Part shown: piece after piece, positions 8,190-18,282 of the stretch
Layout: each line of letters begins with the position of its first letter
How positions within the stretch are numbered: position 1 is the stretch's first letter
DNA from: Ancylobacter dichloromethanicus
GTDB lineage: Bacteria; Pseudomonadota; Alphaproteobacteria; Rhizobiales; Xanthobacteraceae
DNA length: 64,000 bases
Assembly: GCF_018390645.1 (NCBI RefSeq)
Contig: NZ_JAHBGC010000038.1
Span: 409,688 to 473,687 of the forward strand
Direction of reading: 5' to 3'
Translations under genes and position numbers: made by a program
The notes under the pieces: generated by a model
What the model saw: the letters and a program-made list of their open reading frames with translations, nothing else
Databases searched by the model: none
Told to the model about the DNA's origin: nothing

Positions 8190-9761
8190 ATGTCTGCACC
8201 CTTCGATCTGAATGATGATTCCGTCGTCGTCATCGTCGGCTCCGGCGCCGGCGGCGGCACTCTGGGCACCGAGCTGGCGCTCAAGGGCATCAAGGTGGTG
8301 ATCCTTGAGGCCGGCCAGCGCCACAACATGGAAGACTTCGTCAATAATGAGTGGGAGAGCTTCTCCCAACTCGCCTGGACCGACATGCGCACCACCTCCG
8401 GCTCGTGGCGGGTGCACAAGAACTTCCCCAACCTTCCCGCCTGGATCGTCAAGGCGGTGGGCGGCTCCTCCGTCCATTGGGCGGGCGCCTCGCTGCGCCT
8501 GCAGGAGCATGAGTTCAAGACGGCGTCGACCTATGGCGGCCTCGATGGCGCCAACCTGCTCGACTGGCCGATCACGTTGAAGGAGTTGGAGCCCTGGTAC
8601 GCCAAGGCCGAGGACCGCATGGGCGTGACCCGCACCAACGGTATCCCCGGCCTGCCGGGCAACAACAACTTCAAGGTGTTCGAGGCCGGGGCCAAGAACA
8701 TCGGCTACAAGGAGGTTTCCACCGGAAGGATGGCGATCAACAGCGAGCCGCGCGCCGACCGGGGCTCCTGCCAGCAGATCGGCTTCTGCTTCCAGGGCTG
8801 CAAGTCGGGGGCGAAATGGTCGACGCTGATCGCCGAGATTCCGCGCGGCGAGGAAACCGGCAATCTGGAAGTGCGGCCGCAGAGCATGGTGCAGAAGATC
8901 GAGCACGATGCCTCCGGCAAGGCGACCGGCGTCGTCTATGTCGACAAGGACGGCAAGACCCAGCGCCAGAAGGCGCGCATCGTGGCGGTGGCCGGCAATT
9001 CGATCGAAAGCCCGCGCCTGCTGCTCAACTCGGCCAGCAGCCTGTTCCCGGACGGTCTCGCCAACTCCTCGGGGCAGGTGGGGCGCAACTACATGCGCCA
9101 CATGACCGGCTCGGTCTACGCGATCTTCGAGAAGCCGGTGCACATGTATCGCGGCACCACCATGGCCGGCATCGTGCGCGATGAGGCGGGCTTCGACACC
9201 AAGCGCGGCTTCGTCGGCGGCTACGAGATGGAGACGCTCTCGATCGGCGTGCCGTTCATGGCCGCCTTCCTCGATCCGGGCGGCTGGGGCCGCTCCTTCG
9301 CCTCGGCGATGGACGGCTATGTGAACATGGCCGGGCTGTGGATCGTGGGCGAGGACATGCCGCAGGAGACCAACCGCGTCACGCTCAACACTGATGTGAA
9401 GGACCAGTACGGCCTGCCGGTGGCGAATGTGCATTTCGACGACCACCCGAACGATGTCGCCATGCGCAACCACGCCTATGCGCAGGGCGCGGCGATGTAT
9501 GATTCGGTCGGCGCGACGCGCTCCCTGCCGACGCCGCCCTATCCCTCGACGCATAATCTCGGCACCAACCGGATGAGCGAGAAGGCCCGCGACGGCGTGG
9601 TGAACAAGCACGGCCAGACCCACGACATCCCGAACCTGTTCATCGCCGATGGCAGCCAGTTCACCACCGGCGGCGCCGAAAACCCGACGCTGACCATCGT
9701 GGCGCTGGCGCTGCGGCAGGCCGATTTCATCGCCGGCGAGATGACGCGAAAGACCATCTGA
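8190..9761 (+). CDS. GMC-family FAD-dependent dehydrogenase, large subunit
   Basis: The 523-residue protein has an N-terminal FAD-binding site (VVIVGSGAGGGTLGTELA then VVILEAG), GGSSVHWAG near residue 90, a Cys-containing RGSCQQIGFCFQGCKSGA, and a C-terminal GGAENPTLTIVALALRQADFI of the GMC fold. THNLGTNRMS near residue 450 supplies the likely catalytic His. Relatives oxidise sugars, sugar acids or alcohols at the periplasmic side; the substrate cannot be told here. It has no signal of its own and probably travels with the Tat-carrying partner just upstream. A TAGGAGCG Shine-Dalgarno supports the ATG. It ends in an intrinsic terminator, so the pair forms its own unit between leuD and leuB. 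Confidence 0.9.
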   Translation: MSAPFDLNDDSVVVIVGSGAGGGTLGTELALKGIKVVILEAGQRHNMEDFVNNEWESFSQLAWTDMRTTSGSWRVHKNFPNLPAWIVKAVGGSSVHWAGASLRLQEHEFKTASTYGGLDGANLLDWPITLKELEPWYAKAEDRMGVTRTNGIPGLPGNNNFKVFEAGAKNIGYKEVSTGRMAINSEPRADRGSCQQIGFCFQGCKSGAKWSTLIAEIPRGEETGNLEVRPQSMVQKIEHDASGKATGVVYVDKDGKTQRQKARIVAVAGNSIESPRLLLNSASSLFPDGLANSSGQVGRNYMRHMTGSVYAIFEKPVHMYRGTTMAGIVRDEAGFDTKRGFVGGYEMETLSIGVPFMAAFLDPGGWGRSFASAMDGYVNMAGLWIVGEDMPQETNRVTLNTDVKDQYGLPVANVHFDDHPNDVAMRNHAYAQGAAMYDSVGATRSLPTPPYPSTHNLGTNRMSEKARDGVVNKHGQTHDIPNLFIADGSQFTTGGAENPTLTIVALALRQADFIAGEMTRKTI

Positions 9762-9780
9762 GAAACGCCTGCCTCCTGTC

Positions 9781-9803
9781 AGGGCCGGGCCTTTCCCGGC
9801 CCT
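9781..9803 (+). terminator. Hairpin after the GMC dehydrogenase gene
   Basis: Perfect 9-bp stem AGGGCCGGG/CCCGGCCCT with a CCTTT loop, 20 bases after the stop. It lacks a T tract; a stronger terminator follows at 9841. Confidence 0.5.
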
Positions 9804-9840
9804 CCACGGTCCGGCCGATGAAGGCCGCCTCCCTCCCTCC

Positions 9841-9867
9841 GCCGCCGGCGCCCTGCCGGCGGCTTTT
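9841..9867 (+). terminator. Intrinsic terminator before leuB
   Basis: Perfect 9-bp stem GCCGCCGGC/GCCGGCGGC followed by TTTTCC. With the hairpin at 9781 it insulates leuB from the dehydrogenase unit. An 18-base perfect palindrome of GCCGGGCGG and its complement lies further on, at 9938-9955, in the leuB leader. Confidence 0.75.
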
Positions 9868-9991
9868 CCTTGCCGGTTGTCCCGCCGCCGACCGCGCACC
9901 GCTTGCCAGCAAGGGCGCCAGCGATTAGCACTCGCTCGCCGGGCGGCCGCCCGGCAAAGACGCTCTCCCCACAGCGCCTGCGAGGCATATC

Positions 9992-11101
9992 ATGGCCACC
10001 CACAAGCTTCTTCTTCTCCCCGGCGACGGCATCGGCCCCGAAGTGATGGCCGAGGTGAAGCGGGTCATCGACTGGCTCGACAGGCGCGGCGTCGCCTCCT
10101 TCGCCATCGAGGAGGACCTCGTCGGCGGCGCCGCCTATGATTCCTGCGGCCTGCCGATCTCCGAGGAGGCGATGGCCAAGGCGTTCGCCGCCGACGCCAT
10201 CCTGCTCGGCGCCGTGGGCGGCGCCAAATGGGCGCATGTGAACTATGAGGTGCGCCCGGAGGCCGGCCTGCTGCGCCTGCGCAAGGACCTGCAGCTGTTC
10301 GCCAATCTGCGCCCCGCCGTGTGCTACCCGGCGCTCGCCGATGCCTCCAGCCTCAAGCGCGAGCTGGTAGAGGGGCTCGACGTGCTGATCGTGCGCGAAC
10401 TGACCGGCGGCGTCTATTTCGGCGAGCCCAAGACCATCACCGATCTCAGTGACGGGCAGAAGCGCGCCATCGACACGCAGATCTACGAATCCTACGAGAT
10501 CGAGCGCATCGCCCGCGTCGCCTTCGAACTCGCCCGCACCCGCCGCAACAAGGTGGTGTCGACCGAGAAGCACAATGTGATGAAGACCGGCCTGCTGTGG
10601 AAGCAGGTGGTGAGCGAGGTGCACGGTTCTAGCTTCGAGGACGTGGCGCTGGAGCACCAGCTCGCCGATTCCTGCGGCATGCAGCTGGTGCGCGCGCCCA
10701 AGCAGTTCGACGTCATCGTCACCGACAATCTGTTCGGCGACATCCTTTCCGACGTGGCGGCGATGCTCACCGGCTCGCTCGGCATGCTGCCCTCCGCCTC
10801 GCTCGGCGGGGTGGAGGAGGTCTCCGGCCGCCGCCGCGCGCTCTATGAGCCGGTGCACGGTGCGGCCCCCGACATCGCCGGCAAGGGGCTGGCCAATCCG
10901 ATCGCCATGGTTGGCTCGCTCGCCATGGCGCTGCGCTATTCCTTCGGCGAGCTGGAAGCGGCCGACCGCATCGAGGCGGCGATCGCCGGGGTGCTGGCCG
11001 GTGGTGTGCGCACGGCGGACATCTATTCCGAGGGCAAGACCCGCGTCGGCACAGCAGGCATGGGCGATGCCATCCTCGCCGAGCTCGACAAGGCGGCCTG
11101 A
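9992..11101 (+). CDS. leuB: 3-isopropylmalate dehydrogenase
   Basis: LeuB oxidatively decarboxylates 3-isopropylmalate with NAD+ to 4-methyl-2-oxopentanoate, the last step before transamination to leucine. The 369-residue product begins [14 protein letters not shown] and contains [13 protein letters not shown], the TEKHNVMKT lysine motif, [12 protein letters not shown] (metal-binding Asp residues) and [15 protein letters not shown]. Length and motifs are normal. It has its own leader after the terminator at 9841 and is closed by a TTCG-loop terminator. Confidence 0.98.
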   Translation: MATHKLLLLPGDGIGPEVMAEVKRVIDWLDRRGVASFAIEEDLVGGAAYDSCGLPISEEAMAKAFAADAILLGAVGGAKWAHVNYEVRPEAGLLRLRKDLQLFANLRPAVCYPALADASSLKRELVEGLDVLIVRELTGGVYFGEPKTITDLSDGQKRAIDTQIYESYEIERIARVAFELARTRRNKVVSTEKHNVMKTGLLWKQVVSEVHGSSFEDVALEHQLADSCGMQLVRAPKQFDVIVTDNLFGDILSDVAAMLTGSLGMLPSASLGGVEEVSGRRRALYEPVHGAAPDIAGKGLANPIAMVGSLAMALRYSFGELEAADRIEAAIAGVLAGGVRTADIYSEGKTRVGTAGMGDAILAELDKAA

Positions 11102-11131
11102 GCGGCGACGACCCGTTCTTCGTGACGAGAG

Positions 11132-11153
11132 AGCCCGGCTTCGGCCGGGCTTT
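11132..11153 (+). terminator. Intrinsic terminator after leuB
   Basis: Perfect 8-bp stem AGCCCGGC/GCCGGGCT with a TTCG tetraloop, followed by TTTCTGTT. Confidence 0.85.
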
Positions 11154-11182
11154 CTGTTGTCGTGGGCTGGTAAGAGCTCATG

Positions 11183-11206
11183 AAAAAGCCCGGCAAAGGC
11201 CGGGCT
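11183..11206 (-). terminator. Intrinsic terminator for the minus-strand secreted-protein gene
   Basis: Read on the minus strand: AGCCCGGC, a 4-base loop, GCCGGGCT, then TTTTTCATG. It uses the same 8-base stem sequence as the leuB terminator 50 bases away, forming a back-to-back pair between convergent genes. Confidence 0.8.
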
Positions 11207-11240
11207 TCGACGTCGTCAGGGCAACCGGCGAAGGCGCGAA

Positions 11241-11516
11241 TCAGTAGCCCGGCAGGTCGAAGCGGCTCGGCAGCGGCCAGCGAATGCCGGTGATGCCGCC
11301 ATCGTCGCCATATTGCGGATAGAGCGGCTGGGCGACGTAGACATAGTTGAGGTCGCGCGAGGTGCCGGGCTTCACTACCGGGCCGGGATCGAGATAGGAG
11401 CGCGGCGGCAGCTTGCGGATGATGATGCGGGTGGAGTCCTGCGCGTTGGCGGGCGCCGTGGCGACGACGGCGGAGCCAGCTACGAGAGCGGCAAGGGCAA
11501 ACAGAGCGACACGCAT
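11241..11516 (-). CDS. Small secreted protein of unknown function
   Basis: The 91-residue product has a clear signal peptide (MRVALFALAALVAGSAVVATAPANAQ, cleavage after ANA). A polar, proline- and tyrosine-rich mature part follows (KLPPRSYLDPGPVVKPG, LNYVYVAQPLYPQYGDD). The ATG at 11516 has a good Shine-Dalgarno (GGAGGTTGAG on the minus strand). It is convergent with leuB and co-directional with the upstream prenyl synthase gene. No known family is recognised. Confidence 0.7.
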   Translation of the reverse strand: MRVALFALAALVAGSAVVATAPANAQDSTRIIIRKLPPRSYLDPGPVVKPGTSRDLNYVYVAQPLYPQYGDDGGITGIRWPLPSRFDLPGY

Positions 11517-11613
11517 CTCAACCTCCAGGCAACGGTCGCGTCGCATGGCGCGAACGGTCTCGTCAGGTACAACATTGCCCGCAACTTATCGTTCCGTCGA
11601 GATGAGGGAAGTA

Positions 11614-12567
11614 CTAATTGCGCCGGTAGGCGACGAAATATGCCGCTTCCACCAGAAGTGTGGCCGCCGTGCCGAAGCCGGAAAGCGCCGCCTCGGCCTC
11701 GCCCACCAGCCGGGCGAGCTCCGAACGCGCCCCGTCAATGCCGAGCCTGCCGACCAGCGTGGCCTTGCCGGCGGCGGCGTCCTTGCCCAATGCCTTGCCC
11801 ACCAGAGCCGCCTCGCCCTCGACATCGAGCAGGTCGTCGGCGATCTGGAAGGCGCGCCCGACCGCGCGGGCGTAGCGGTCGAGGCTGGCGCGCTCGGCCG
11901 GGCTGGCGCCGCCGAGCAGCGCCCCGGCCTCGCACGCCTGGCGCAGCAGCGCGCCGGTCTTCATCGCCTGCAACTCGATGATGGCCTCTGCCGGAAGGTC
12001 GAGCGGCGCGGGGTCGAGCCCCCCCTCGCCGAATCGCCCCTCGGCGGCGAGATCGAGCATCTGGCCGCCGATCATGCCGGCGACGCCGGCCGCCCGGGCG
12101 AGGCTGGCGACGAGGGCGAGGCGCACGCGCGCGTCAACGTCGCCATAGGGGCCGGTGTCCTCGCGGGCGAGGATCTCGAAGGCGAGGGTCAGCAACCCGT
12201 CGCCGGCGAGGATGGCGGTCGCCTCGTCAAAGGCGCGGTGCACGGTCGGCTGGCCGCGCCGCAGCTCGTCGTCGTCCATCGCCGGCAGGTCGTCATGGAC
12301 CAGCGAATAGCAATGGATGCATTCAAGCGCCGCCGCCGCCGGCATCGCCGCGTCTGCGCGCACGCCGAACAGCGCGGCGGTCTCCAGCACCAGGAACGGG
12401 CGCAGCCGCTTGCCGCCGGCGAGCGTCGCATGGCGCATCGCCGCCGCCAGCCTCTCGCCCGGCGCGCCGCTCTCCGCGATCGCCCCGTCAATATGGGCGG
12501 TCACCGCCTCGGCGGTGCGGGCGAGTGCGGCGGCAAGGGGCGGGGGGAGGTTCTCAGAAGCGGGCAT
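11614..12567 (-). CDS. ispA: Polyprenyl synthetase, farnesyl/geranylgeranyl diphosphate synthase type
   Basis: This cytoplasmic enzyme condenses isopentenyl diphosphate with allylic diphosphates to feed ubiquinone, undecaprenol and hopanoid synthesis. The 317-residue product has GGKRLRPFLV (about 51-60), the first aspartate-rich motif DDLPAMDDD (92-100) and the second, DDLLD (244-248). The DDxxxxD-type first motif with two inserted residues is the usual form of bacterial FPP synthase. Product chain length cannot be proved by eye. dxs and the small exonuclease VII gene, frequent neighbours, are absent. It is divergent from mtgA. Confidence 0.88.
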   Translation of the reverse strand: MPASENLPPPLAAALARTAEAVTAHIDGAIAESGAPGERLAAAMRHATLAGGKRLRPFLVLETAALFGVRADAAMPAAAALECIHCYSLVHDDLPAMDDDELRRGQPTVHRAFDEATAILAGDGLLTLAFEILAREDTGPYGDVDARVRLALVASLARAAGVAGMIGGQMLDLAAEGRFGEGGLDPAPLDLPAEAIIELQAMKTGALLRQACEAGALLGGASPAERASLDRYARAVGRAFQIADDLLDVEGEAALVGKALGKDAAAGKATLVGRLGIDGARSELARLVGEAEAALSGFGTAATLLVEAAYFVAYRRN

Positions 12568-12709
12568 GGTGTCCGTAGGGTTGGCGCAGCCGGAACTGCG
12601 CGTTCCGTGCCCGAGGTGGACGGCGCGGTCAAGCGAGGGTCCGGTTCACGCGCCGGCCGGTCGACCGCCGCGGTGAGCCCGGCTAGAGTGGCCGGGCCGG
12701 GGAGAGAGC

Positions 12710-13378
12710 ATGGGTCGGGTGTGGCGTTGGGTGTGGAAGATCGCGCTGGTGGCGGTGGCGACGCCGCTGGTGCTCGGCCTGCTCTATAATGTGGTGCCCG
12801 CGCCATCGACGCTGATGCTGGCCCGCTGGGCGGGCGGCCAGCCGGTCGAGCGCGTCTGGCTGCCGCTCGACGACATCTCGCCGAACCTGATCCGCTCCGT
12901 GCTGGCCTCGGAGGATGCGCGCTTCTGCACCCATTCGGGGGTCGACATGGTGGAACTGCAGGGCGTGATCGACGAATCGGACGGGCTGAACGCGCCGCGC
13001 GGGGCGTCGACCATCACCATGCAACTGGTGAAGAACCTGTTCCTGTGGAATGGGCGCAGCTTCATCCGCAAGGGCCTGGAACTGCCGCTGGCGCTGTATC
13101 TCAACGTGGTGATGCCGAAGCGGCGCCAGCTCGAACTCTATCTCAATCTTGCCGAATGGGGGCCCGACGGCCAGTTCGGCGTCGAGGCGGGCGCGCGGCG
13201 GGCCTTCAGGCGCGGGGCCGGCGACCTCACGGCGCGGCAGGCGGCGCTGCTCGCGGTCATGCTGCCCAACCCGCACCGGCGCGATGCCGGCAAGCCGGGC
13301 AGGGGGCTGAGCCGGCTGGCCGCCAATCTGCAGGCGCGCATTCCGCGCGAGGGGGCGGAGCTGACCGCCTGCCTTTGA
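12710..13378 (+). CDS. mtgA: Monofunctional peptidoglycan glycosyltransferase (GT51)
   Basis: This inner-membrane enzyme polymerises lipid II into glycan strands. The 222-residue product has one N-terminal transmembrane anchor (about residues 8-25) and the GT51 motifs in order: ASEDARFCTHSGVD (catalytic Glu, about residues 64-77), RGASTITMQLVKNLFLW (about 102-118), RKGLELPLALYLNVVMPKRR and LYLNLAEWGPDGQFGVEAGA. No transpeptidase domain follows, so it is the monofunctional form. Start is ATG 12710 after GGGGAGAG. It ends 167 bases before rpmF. Confidence 0.95.
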   Translation: MGRVWRWVWKIALVAVATPLVLGLLYNVVPAPSTLMLARWAGGQPVERVWLPLDDISPNLIRSVLASEDARFCTHSGVDMVELQGVIDESDGLNAPRGASTITMQLVKNLFLWNGRSFIRKGLELPLALYLNVVMPKRRQLELYLNLAEWGPDGQFGVEAGARRAFRRGAGDLTARQAALLAVMLPNPHRRDAGKPGRGLSRLAANLQARIPREGAELTACL

Positions 13379-13440
13379 AGCGCGGGCGGAGGCGGCGGGC
13401 GGGCGCCGCTCAACCTCTGCGACAGATTTGCGTCTGCCTC

Positions 13441-13469
13441 TTTCACTCGTGCGCATGAGTCTGTATAAG
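13441..13469 (+). promoter_or_regulatory. Putative rpmF promoter
   Basis: TTTCAC (13441-13446), a 17-base spacer, then TATAAG (13464-13469), 77 bases before the rpmF start. The -10 is good; the -35 is weak. Confidence 0.45.
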
Positions 13470-13545
13470 CCGCCACTCGAATTACGCACGATCCGGCGCC
13501 GGCCCTTCCGACTGGGCGTGAGCCAGGCCGGGACAGGAGAAGACC

Positions 13546-13731
13546 ATGGCAGTTCCGAAGAAGAAAACCAGCCCGTCGCGTCGCGGCATGCGCCGCTCCG
13601 CCGACGCTCTCGCCAAGCCGACCTATATCGAGGACAAGGATTCGGGCGAGCTGCGCCGTCCGCACCATCTCGACCTGAAGACCGGCATGTACAAGGGCCG
13701 TCAGGTTCTCAAGGTCAAGGCCGAGGCCTGA
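13546..13731 (+). CDS. rpmF: 50S ribosomal protein L32
   Basis: The 61-residue product starts [20 protein letters not shown], then has [32 protein letters not shown], the alphaproteobacterial L32 form. It lacks the zinc-binding CxxC pairs found in some L32 proteins, which is normal for this group. A Shine-Dalgarno (ACAGGAGAAG) precedes the ATG. It is a single-gene unit, with a promoter candidate upstream and a terminator downstream. Confidence 0.97.
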   Translation: MAVPKKKTSPSRRGMRRSADALAKPTYIEDKDSGELRRPHHLDLKTGMYKGRQVLKVKAEA

Positions 13732-13766
13732 TCGGCTCCGGCCGGCCTTTCGGCGGTGGTTTCTGA

Positions 13767-13790
13767 AGCCGGCCCCGAGGGCCGGCTTTT
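13767..13790 (+). terminator. Intrinsic terminator after rpmF
   Basis: Perfect 9-bp stem AGCCGGCCC/GGGCCGGCT with a CGA loop and a TTTT tail. Confidence 0.9.
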
Positions 13791-13948
13791 GCGCGTCCGG
13801 GCCGCCTGCCGGGTGCGGCCTTCGAGACGCCCGCAACGGTAACGATCCGGAAGCCATCGCAGGCGTATCATCTCGCGTCGGCGCGCATGGTTGCTTACCA
13901 GCGCGCGGCGACGGTGATAGGTGTTGCGCGTCGAACGGGGAGCCTGTC

Positions 13949-15190
13949 GTGTTGCGTGGAGCAAGCCGTGGATCGCGCCGGGGCGTCGCCTGGCTGTTTG
14001 TGGCCGCCGTGCTGGCGCCCGCTCTGGCCGGTTGCGCCTCGCGCCCCGGCGACGACGCGCTCTCGGTCATCGAGGTCGACCCGGTCAGCATCAGCGAACA
14101 CACCATCCTCGTCGCTTCCGCCCGCGCCCGCGACCCGCGTCCCGGCGTGTTCTACAATGGCGAGCGGACCCCGGAGCTGAGCTTCGCCAAGGTCGAGATC
14201 GGCGTGCCGCCGACCCACAAGCCCGGCATGGTGGAGGCGCCGACGAGATCGCCGCCCAATCCGGCCACGGACATGGTGGTGCTCGAGGCCGAGTATCGCG
14301 ACACGCCCAAGCAGTTTTCCGCCGACCTGAAGAGCGAGCTGGCGAAGTACCCGGCCGGCAAGCGGCAGGCGGTCATCTTCGTGCACGGCTACAACACGCT
14401 GTTCTCGGAAGCGCTCTATCGCCTGACGCAGATGGTGGAGGATTCCAAGGCGCCGGGCGTGCCGGTGCTGTTCACCTGGGCCTCGCGCGGCGAAATCGCC
14501 GATTATGTCTATGACACCAACAGCGCCACCGCCGCCCGCGACCGGCTAGAGGAGACGATCCGTCTCGTCTTCGACAGCGGCGCCGACCAGGTGACCATCT
14601 TCGCCCATTCGATGGGCAACTGGGTCACGGTGGAGGCGCTGCGGCAGATCCAGATTTCCGGCAGGCCGCTGCCGCTGAACAAGCTCGGCAACATCATTCT
14701 GGCGGCGCCTGACATCGACGTCGACGTGTTCAAGAGCCAGCTCAAGCGCATGGGCAAGCCGCCCAAGCCCTTCATCGTCATCGTCTCGAGCGACGACAAG
14801 GCGCTGGCCTTCTCCGACTTCATCGCCGGCGACAAGCCGCGCCTCGGGGCGTACACCCACGACACCGAGCTGGTCGAACTCGGCGCGGTGGTGATCGACA
14901 TGTCCAAGGTGAAGTCGACCGATGGATTCAATCACGCCAAATTCGCCCAACTGGCCGAACTGGCGCCGCAGCTTCGCGGCATGCTGGCGCGCGCCGCGCA
15001 ATCGAATGGCGGCACCCCGGTCGAGGTCGCGGGCATCCAGTTTTCCGGCCTCGACAGGATGAGGGCCGCGCAGGTCGCGGCGGGGCTTCCCGCCCATTCG
15101 CAATCGAGTGCCGGCGAAACCCATCAGAACGACCCGGTCGTCGATACAGCGACCTCGATCGTCAGCGCGGGTGCCGTGGCGCGGCCCTGA
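13949..15190 (+). CDS. Lipoprotein alpha/beta hydrolase (DUF900 family)
   Basis: The 413-residue product has a lipoprotein signal ending LAGC (lipobox about residues 25-28), so it is probably anchored in a membrane facing the periplasm. An alpha/beta-hydrolase core follows: VIFVHGYNTLFSEA, then FAHSMGNWV with the nucleophile Ser, LAAPDIDVDVFK, and a late His region (HDTELVELG / FNHAKF). The family is known as DUF900; substrates are not established. The start is a GTG at 13949 (GGGGAGCC upstream). The last 60 residues are polar and low in structure. Confidence 0.85.
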   Translation: MLRGASRGSRRGVAWLFVAAVLAPALAGCASRPGDDALSVIEVDPVSISEHTILVASARARDPRPGVFYNGERTPELSFAKVEIGVPPTHKPGMVEAPTRSPPNPATDMVVLEAEYRDTPKQFSADLKSELAKYPAGKRQAVIFVHGYNTLFSEALYRLTQMVEDSKAPGVPVLFTWASRGEIADYVYDTNSATAARDRLEETIRLVFDSGADQVTIFAHSMGNWVTVEALRQIQISGRPLPLNKLGNIILAAPDIDVDVFKSQLKRMGKPPKPFIVIVSSDDKALAFSDFIAGDKPRLGAYTHDTELVELGAVVIDMSKVKSTDGFNHAKFAQLAELAPQLRGMLARAAQSNGGTPVEVAGIQFSGLDRMRAAQVAAGLPAHSQSSAGETHQNDPVVDTATSIVSAGAVARP

Positions 15191-15343
15191 GGCGCGGGGA
15201 GATGGTCCGCGTCCGCGCACCGGGCCGACGAGACCGCACACGCCGATGCCGGCCCGGCGGCAGGCCTTCCAGCGGATCGGCCGGGCGTGGCCGGCGCCCC
15301 CTCTCGGCCGCGCCGGCTCCCCGAGCGCCTCGGGGCTTGAACC

Positions 15344-15916
15344 TCAGTCCGGCTTGCCGCCGTCGCCGAGCTTGTCGAGGCGCTTCTGCATGTCGGCCAC
15401 CTGCCGGCGCAACTCGTCGAAATCGTCCGGCTGCGGGCCGGCGGGCGCGGCCGGGGTGTCCTCGGCGCGGCCGTTCGGCAGGAACATCTTGAAGGTGCGG
15501 TCGAACATTTCCATGTTCCGGCGGACATGCTCGTCCAATATGCCGAAGCCGCCAATGCCCAGCGTCTTGGAGAAGTTCTCCCGCAGGCTGTTCTGTTCCT
15601 TGCTGAAATTCTCGATCGTCATGTCGAGATAGCGCGGCACCAGCATCTGCATGCTGTCGCCGTAGAAACGGATGATCTGGCGCAGGAAATTGATCGGCAG
15701 CAGGTTCTGCCCCTTGCCTTCCTGCTCGAAGATGATCTGGGTCAGGACGGAGTGGGTGATGTCGTCGGAGGATTTCGCGTCGTAGACGACGAAATCCTCG
15801 CCGTTCTTGACCATCTGCGCGAGGTCTTCCAGCGTTACATAGGTGCTCGTGCCGGTATTGTAGAGGCGGCGGTTCGCGTATTTCTTGATGGTGACGGGTT
15901 CGTTGGATTTTGCCAT
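15344..15916 (-). CDS. phaR: Polyhydroxyalkanoate synthesis repressor PhaR
   Basis: PhaR binds DNA and nascent PHB granules and represses phasin and PHA genes until polymer accumulates. The 190-residue product begins with the conserved PHB/PHA accumulation regulator domain (TIKKYANRRLYNTGTSTYVTLEDLAQM, VYDAKSSDDITHSVLTQII), then FLRQIIRFYGDSMQMLVPRYLD. It ends in a short predicted coiled coil (DELRRQVADMQKRLDKL). The ATG at 15916 gives the standard MAKS start; an ATG 30 bases upstream is possible. It is divergent from phaA-phaB with a 256-base shared control region, the usual Rhizobiales layout. Confidence 0.95.
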   Translation of the reverse strand: MAKSNEPVTIKKYANRRLYNTGTSTYVTLEDLAQMVKNGEDFVVYDAKSSDDITHSVLTQIIFEQEGKGQNLLPINFLRQIIRFYGDSMQMLVPRYLDMTIENFSKEQNSLRENFSKTLGIGGFGILDEHVRRNMEMFDRTFKMFLPNGRAEDTPAAPAGPQPDDFDELRRQVADMQKRLDKLGDGGKPD

Positions 15917-16172
15917 TGTGATCCAGTCGCCTTGATCGTTTCCCATTGAAAACTCTAGGACGTTTCCCGACGCCCGGCTACAGGAATTGTGGCCGCTTGC
16001 GGGCGTGGCCCCGGCATGGTGCGGCGCGGTGCCGACCTGACGCAAGAAAAGCCGCCTGCCATTGACATGGATCACGGGAGCCCACCACGATGCTGTCACA
16101 CCTAGCCACGAAGGTGCGGCATCGGCTCGCTGGCTGTGCCGGATAAACGGAACGTACCGGAGGACGTCATTC
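15917..16172. promoter_or_regulatory. Divergent phaR / phaA control region
   Basis: The 256 bases between two divergent starts must hold both promoters. A consensus TTGACA lies at 16062-16067 pointing toward phaA, but the -10 at correct spacing (CCACGA) is poor. PhaR probably acts here by analogy with other bacteria; I could not assign a specific operator. Confidence 0.4.
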
Positions 16173-17351
<1,179 letters not shown>

Positions 17352-17503
17352 GCGTCCGGAACGTGACTGATGCGGATCGGGCACAGGCCGCGCAGTCCGT
17401 GAACCGGCGCGACGGCTTGGCGGCTTCGCCGCCTTGCCGCCATCAAGAATCGACGTACAAAACGTCGAGGGTTCCCTGGGGAAGGGACGCCAGAGGGGGA
17501 TAT

Positions 17504-18229
17504 ATGGCTCGCGTTGCGTTGGTCACAGGGGGTACGCGCGGCATCGGCGCGGCCGTCTGCAAGGCACTGAAGGCGGCCGGCTACGAGGTGGCCGCCAGCT
17601 ATGCCGGCAATGACGCGGCGGCCGCCGCGTTCACCGCGGAGACCGGCATTCCCGCCTTCAAATGGGACGTTGCCGACTTCGCGGCCTGCAAGGCCGGCAT
17701 CGCCGAGGTGACCGCCGCGCTCGGTCCGGTCGAGGTGCTGGTCAACAATGCCGGCATCACCCGCGACGGCATGCTGCACAAGATGACGCCCGAGAACTGG
17801 CACGCGGTGATCGACACCAACCTCACCTCGGTGTTCAACATGTGCCGCAACGTGATCGAGGGCATGCGCGAGCGCAGTTTCGGCCGCATCGTCAATATCT
17901 CGTCGATCAACGGCCAGAAGGGCCAGATGGGCCAGACCAACTATTCCGCCGCCAAGGCGGGCGAGATCGGCTTCACCAGGGCGCTGGCCCAGGAGGTCGC
18001 CCGCAAGGGCATCACCGTCAACGCCATCTGCCCGGGCTATATCGCCACCGAAATGGTGCTGGCGGTGCCCAAGGAGGTGCTGGAGAAGAGCATCCTTCCG
18101 CAGATTCCGGTCGGCCGGCTCGGCGAGGCGGAGGAAATCGCCCGCTGCGTGGTGTTCCTCGCCGCCGACGACGCCGGCTTCATCACCGGCTCGACGCTGG
18201 CGGCCAATGGCGGCCAGTATCTCGCCTGA
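17504..18229 (+). CDS. phaB: Acetoacetyl-CoA reductase
   Basis: PhaB reduces acetoacetyl-CoA with NADPH to (R)-3-hydroxybutyryl-CoA, the monomer of PHB. The 241-residue short-chain dehydrogenase shows the cofactor motif TGGTRGIG (about residues 8-15), NNAG (about 84-87), the catalytic Ser in ISSINGQKGQ and YSAAK (Tyr/Lys pair about 150-154), then PGYIATEM and the typical end GSTLAANGGQY. The ATG at 17504 follows AGAGGGGGA. It is downstream of phaA on the same strand. Confidence 0.97.
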   Translation: MARVALVTGGTRGIGAAVCKALKAAGYEVAASYAGNDAAAAAFTAETGIPAFKWDVADFAACKAGIAEVTAALGPVEVLVNNAGITRDGMLHKMTPENWHAVIDTNLTSVFNMCRNVIEGMRERSFGRIVNISSINGQKGQMGQTNYSAAKAGEIGFTRALAQEVARKGITVNAICPGYIATEMVLAVPKEVLEKSILPQIPVGRLGEAEEIARCVVFLAADDAGFITGSTLAANGGQYLA

Positions 18230-18245
18230 GACGCGGTTCGCCGCC

Positions 18246-18270
18246 GCCGGGCGCAGGCTGTGCGCCCGGG
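18246..18270. terminator. Hairpin between phaB and a convergent gene
   Basis: A 9-bp stem (CCGGGCGCA / TGCGCCCGG) with a short loop lies just after the phaB stop and before the stop of the convergent PepSY gene. No T tract is present, so termination is only inferred. Confidence 0.45.
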
Positions 18271-18282
18271 GAGCGGACGGGT

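Noticed and set aside
7668..9899. A 743-codon minus-strand frame opposite the GMC genes
   Set aside because: No motifs; the plus-strand pair is supported by Tat signal, FAD motifs and Shine-Dalgarno sequences.
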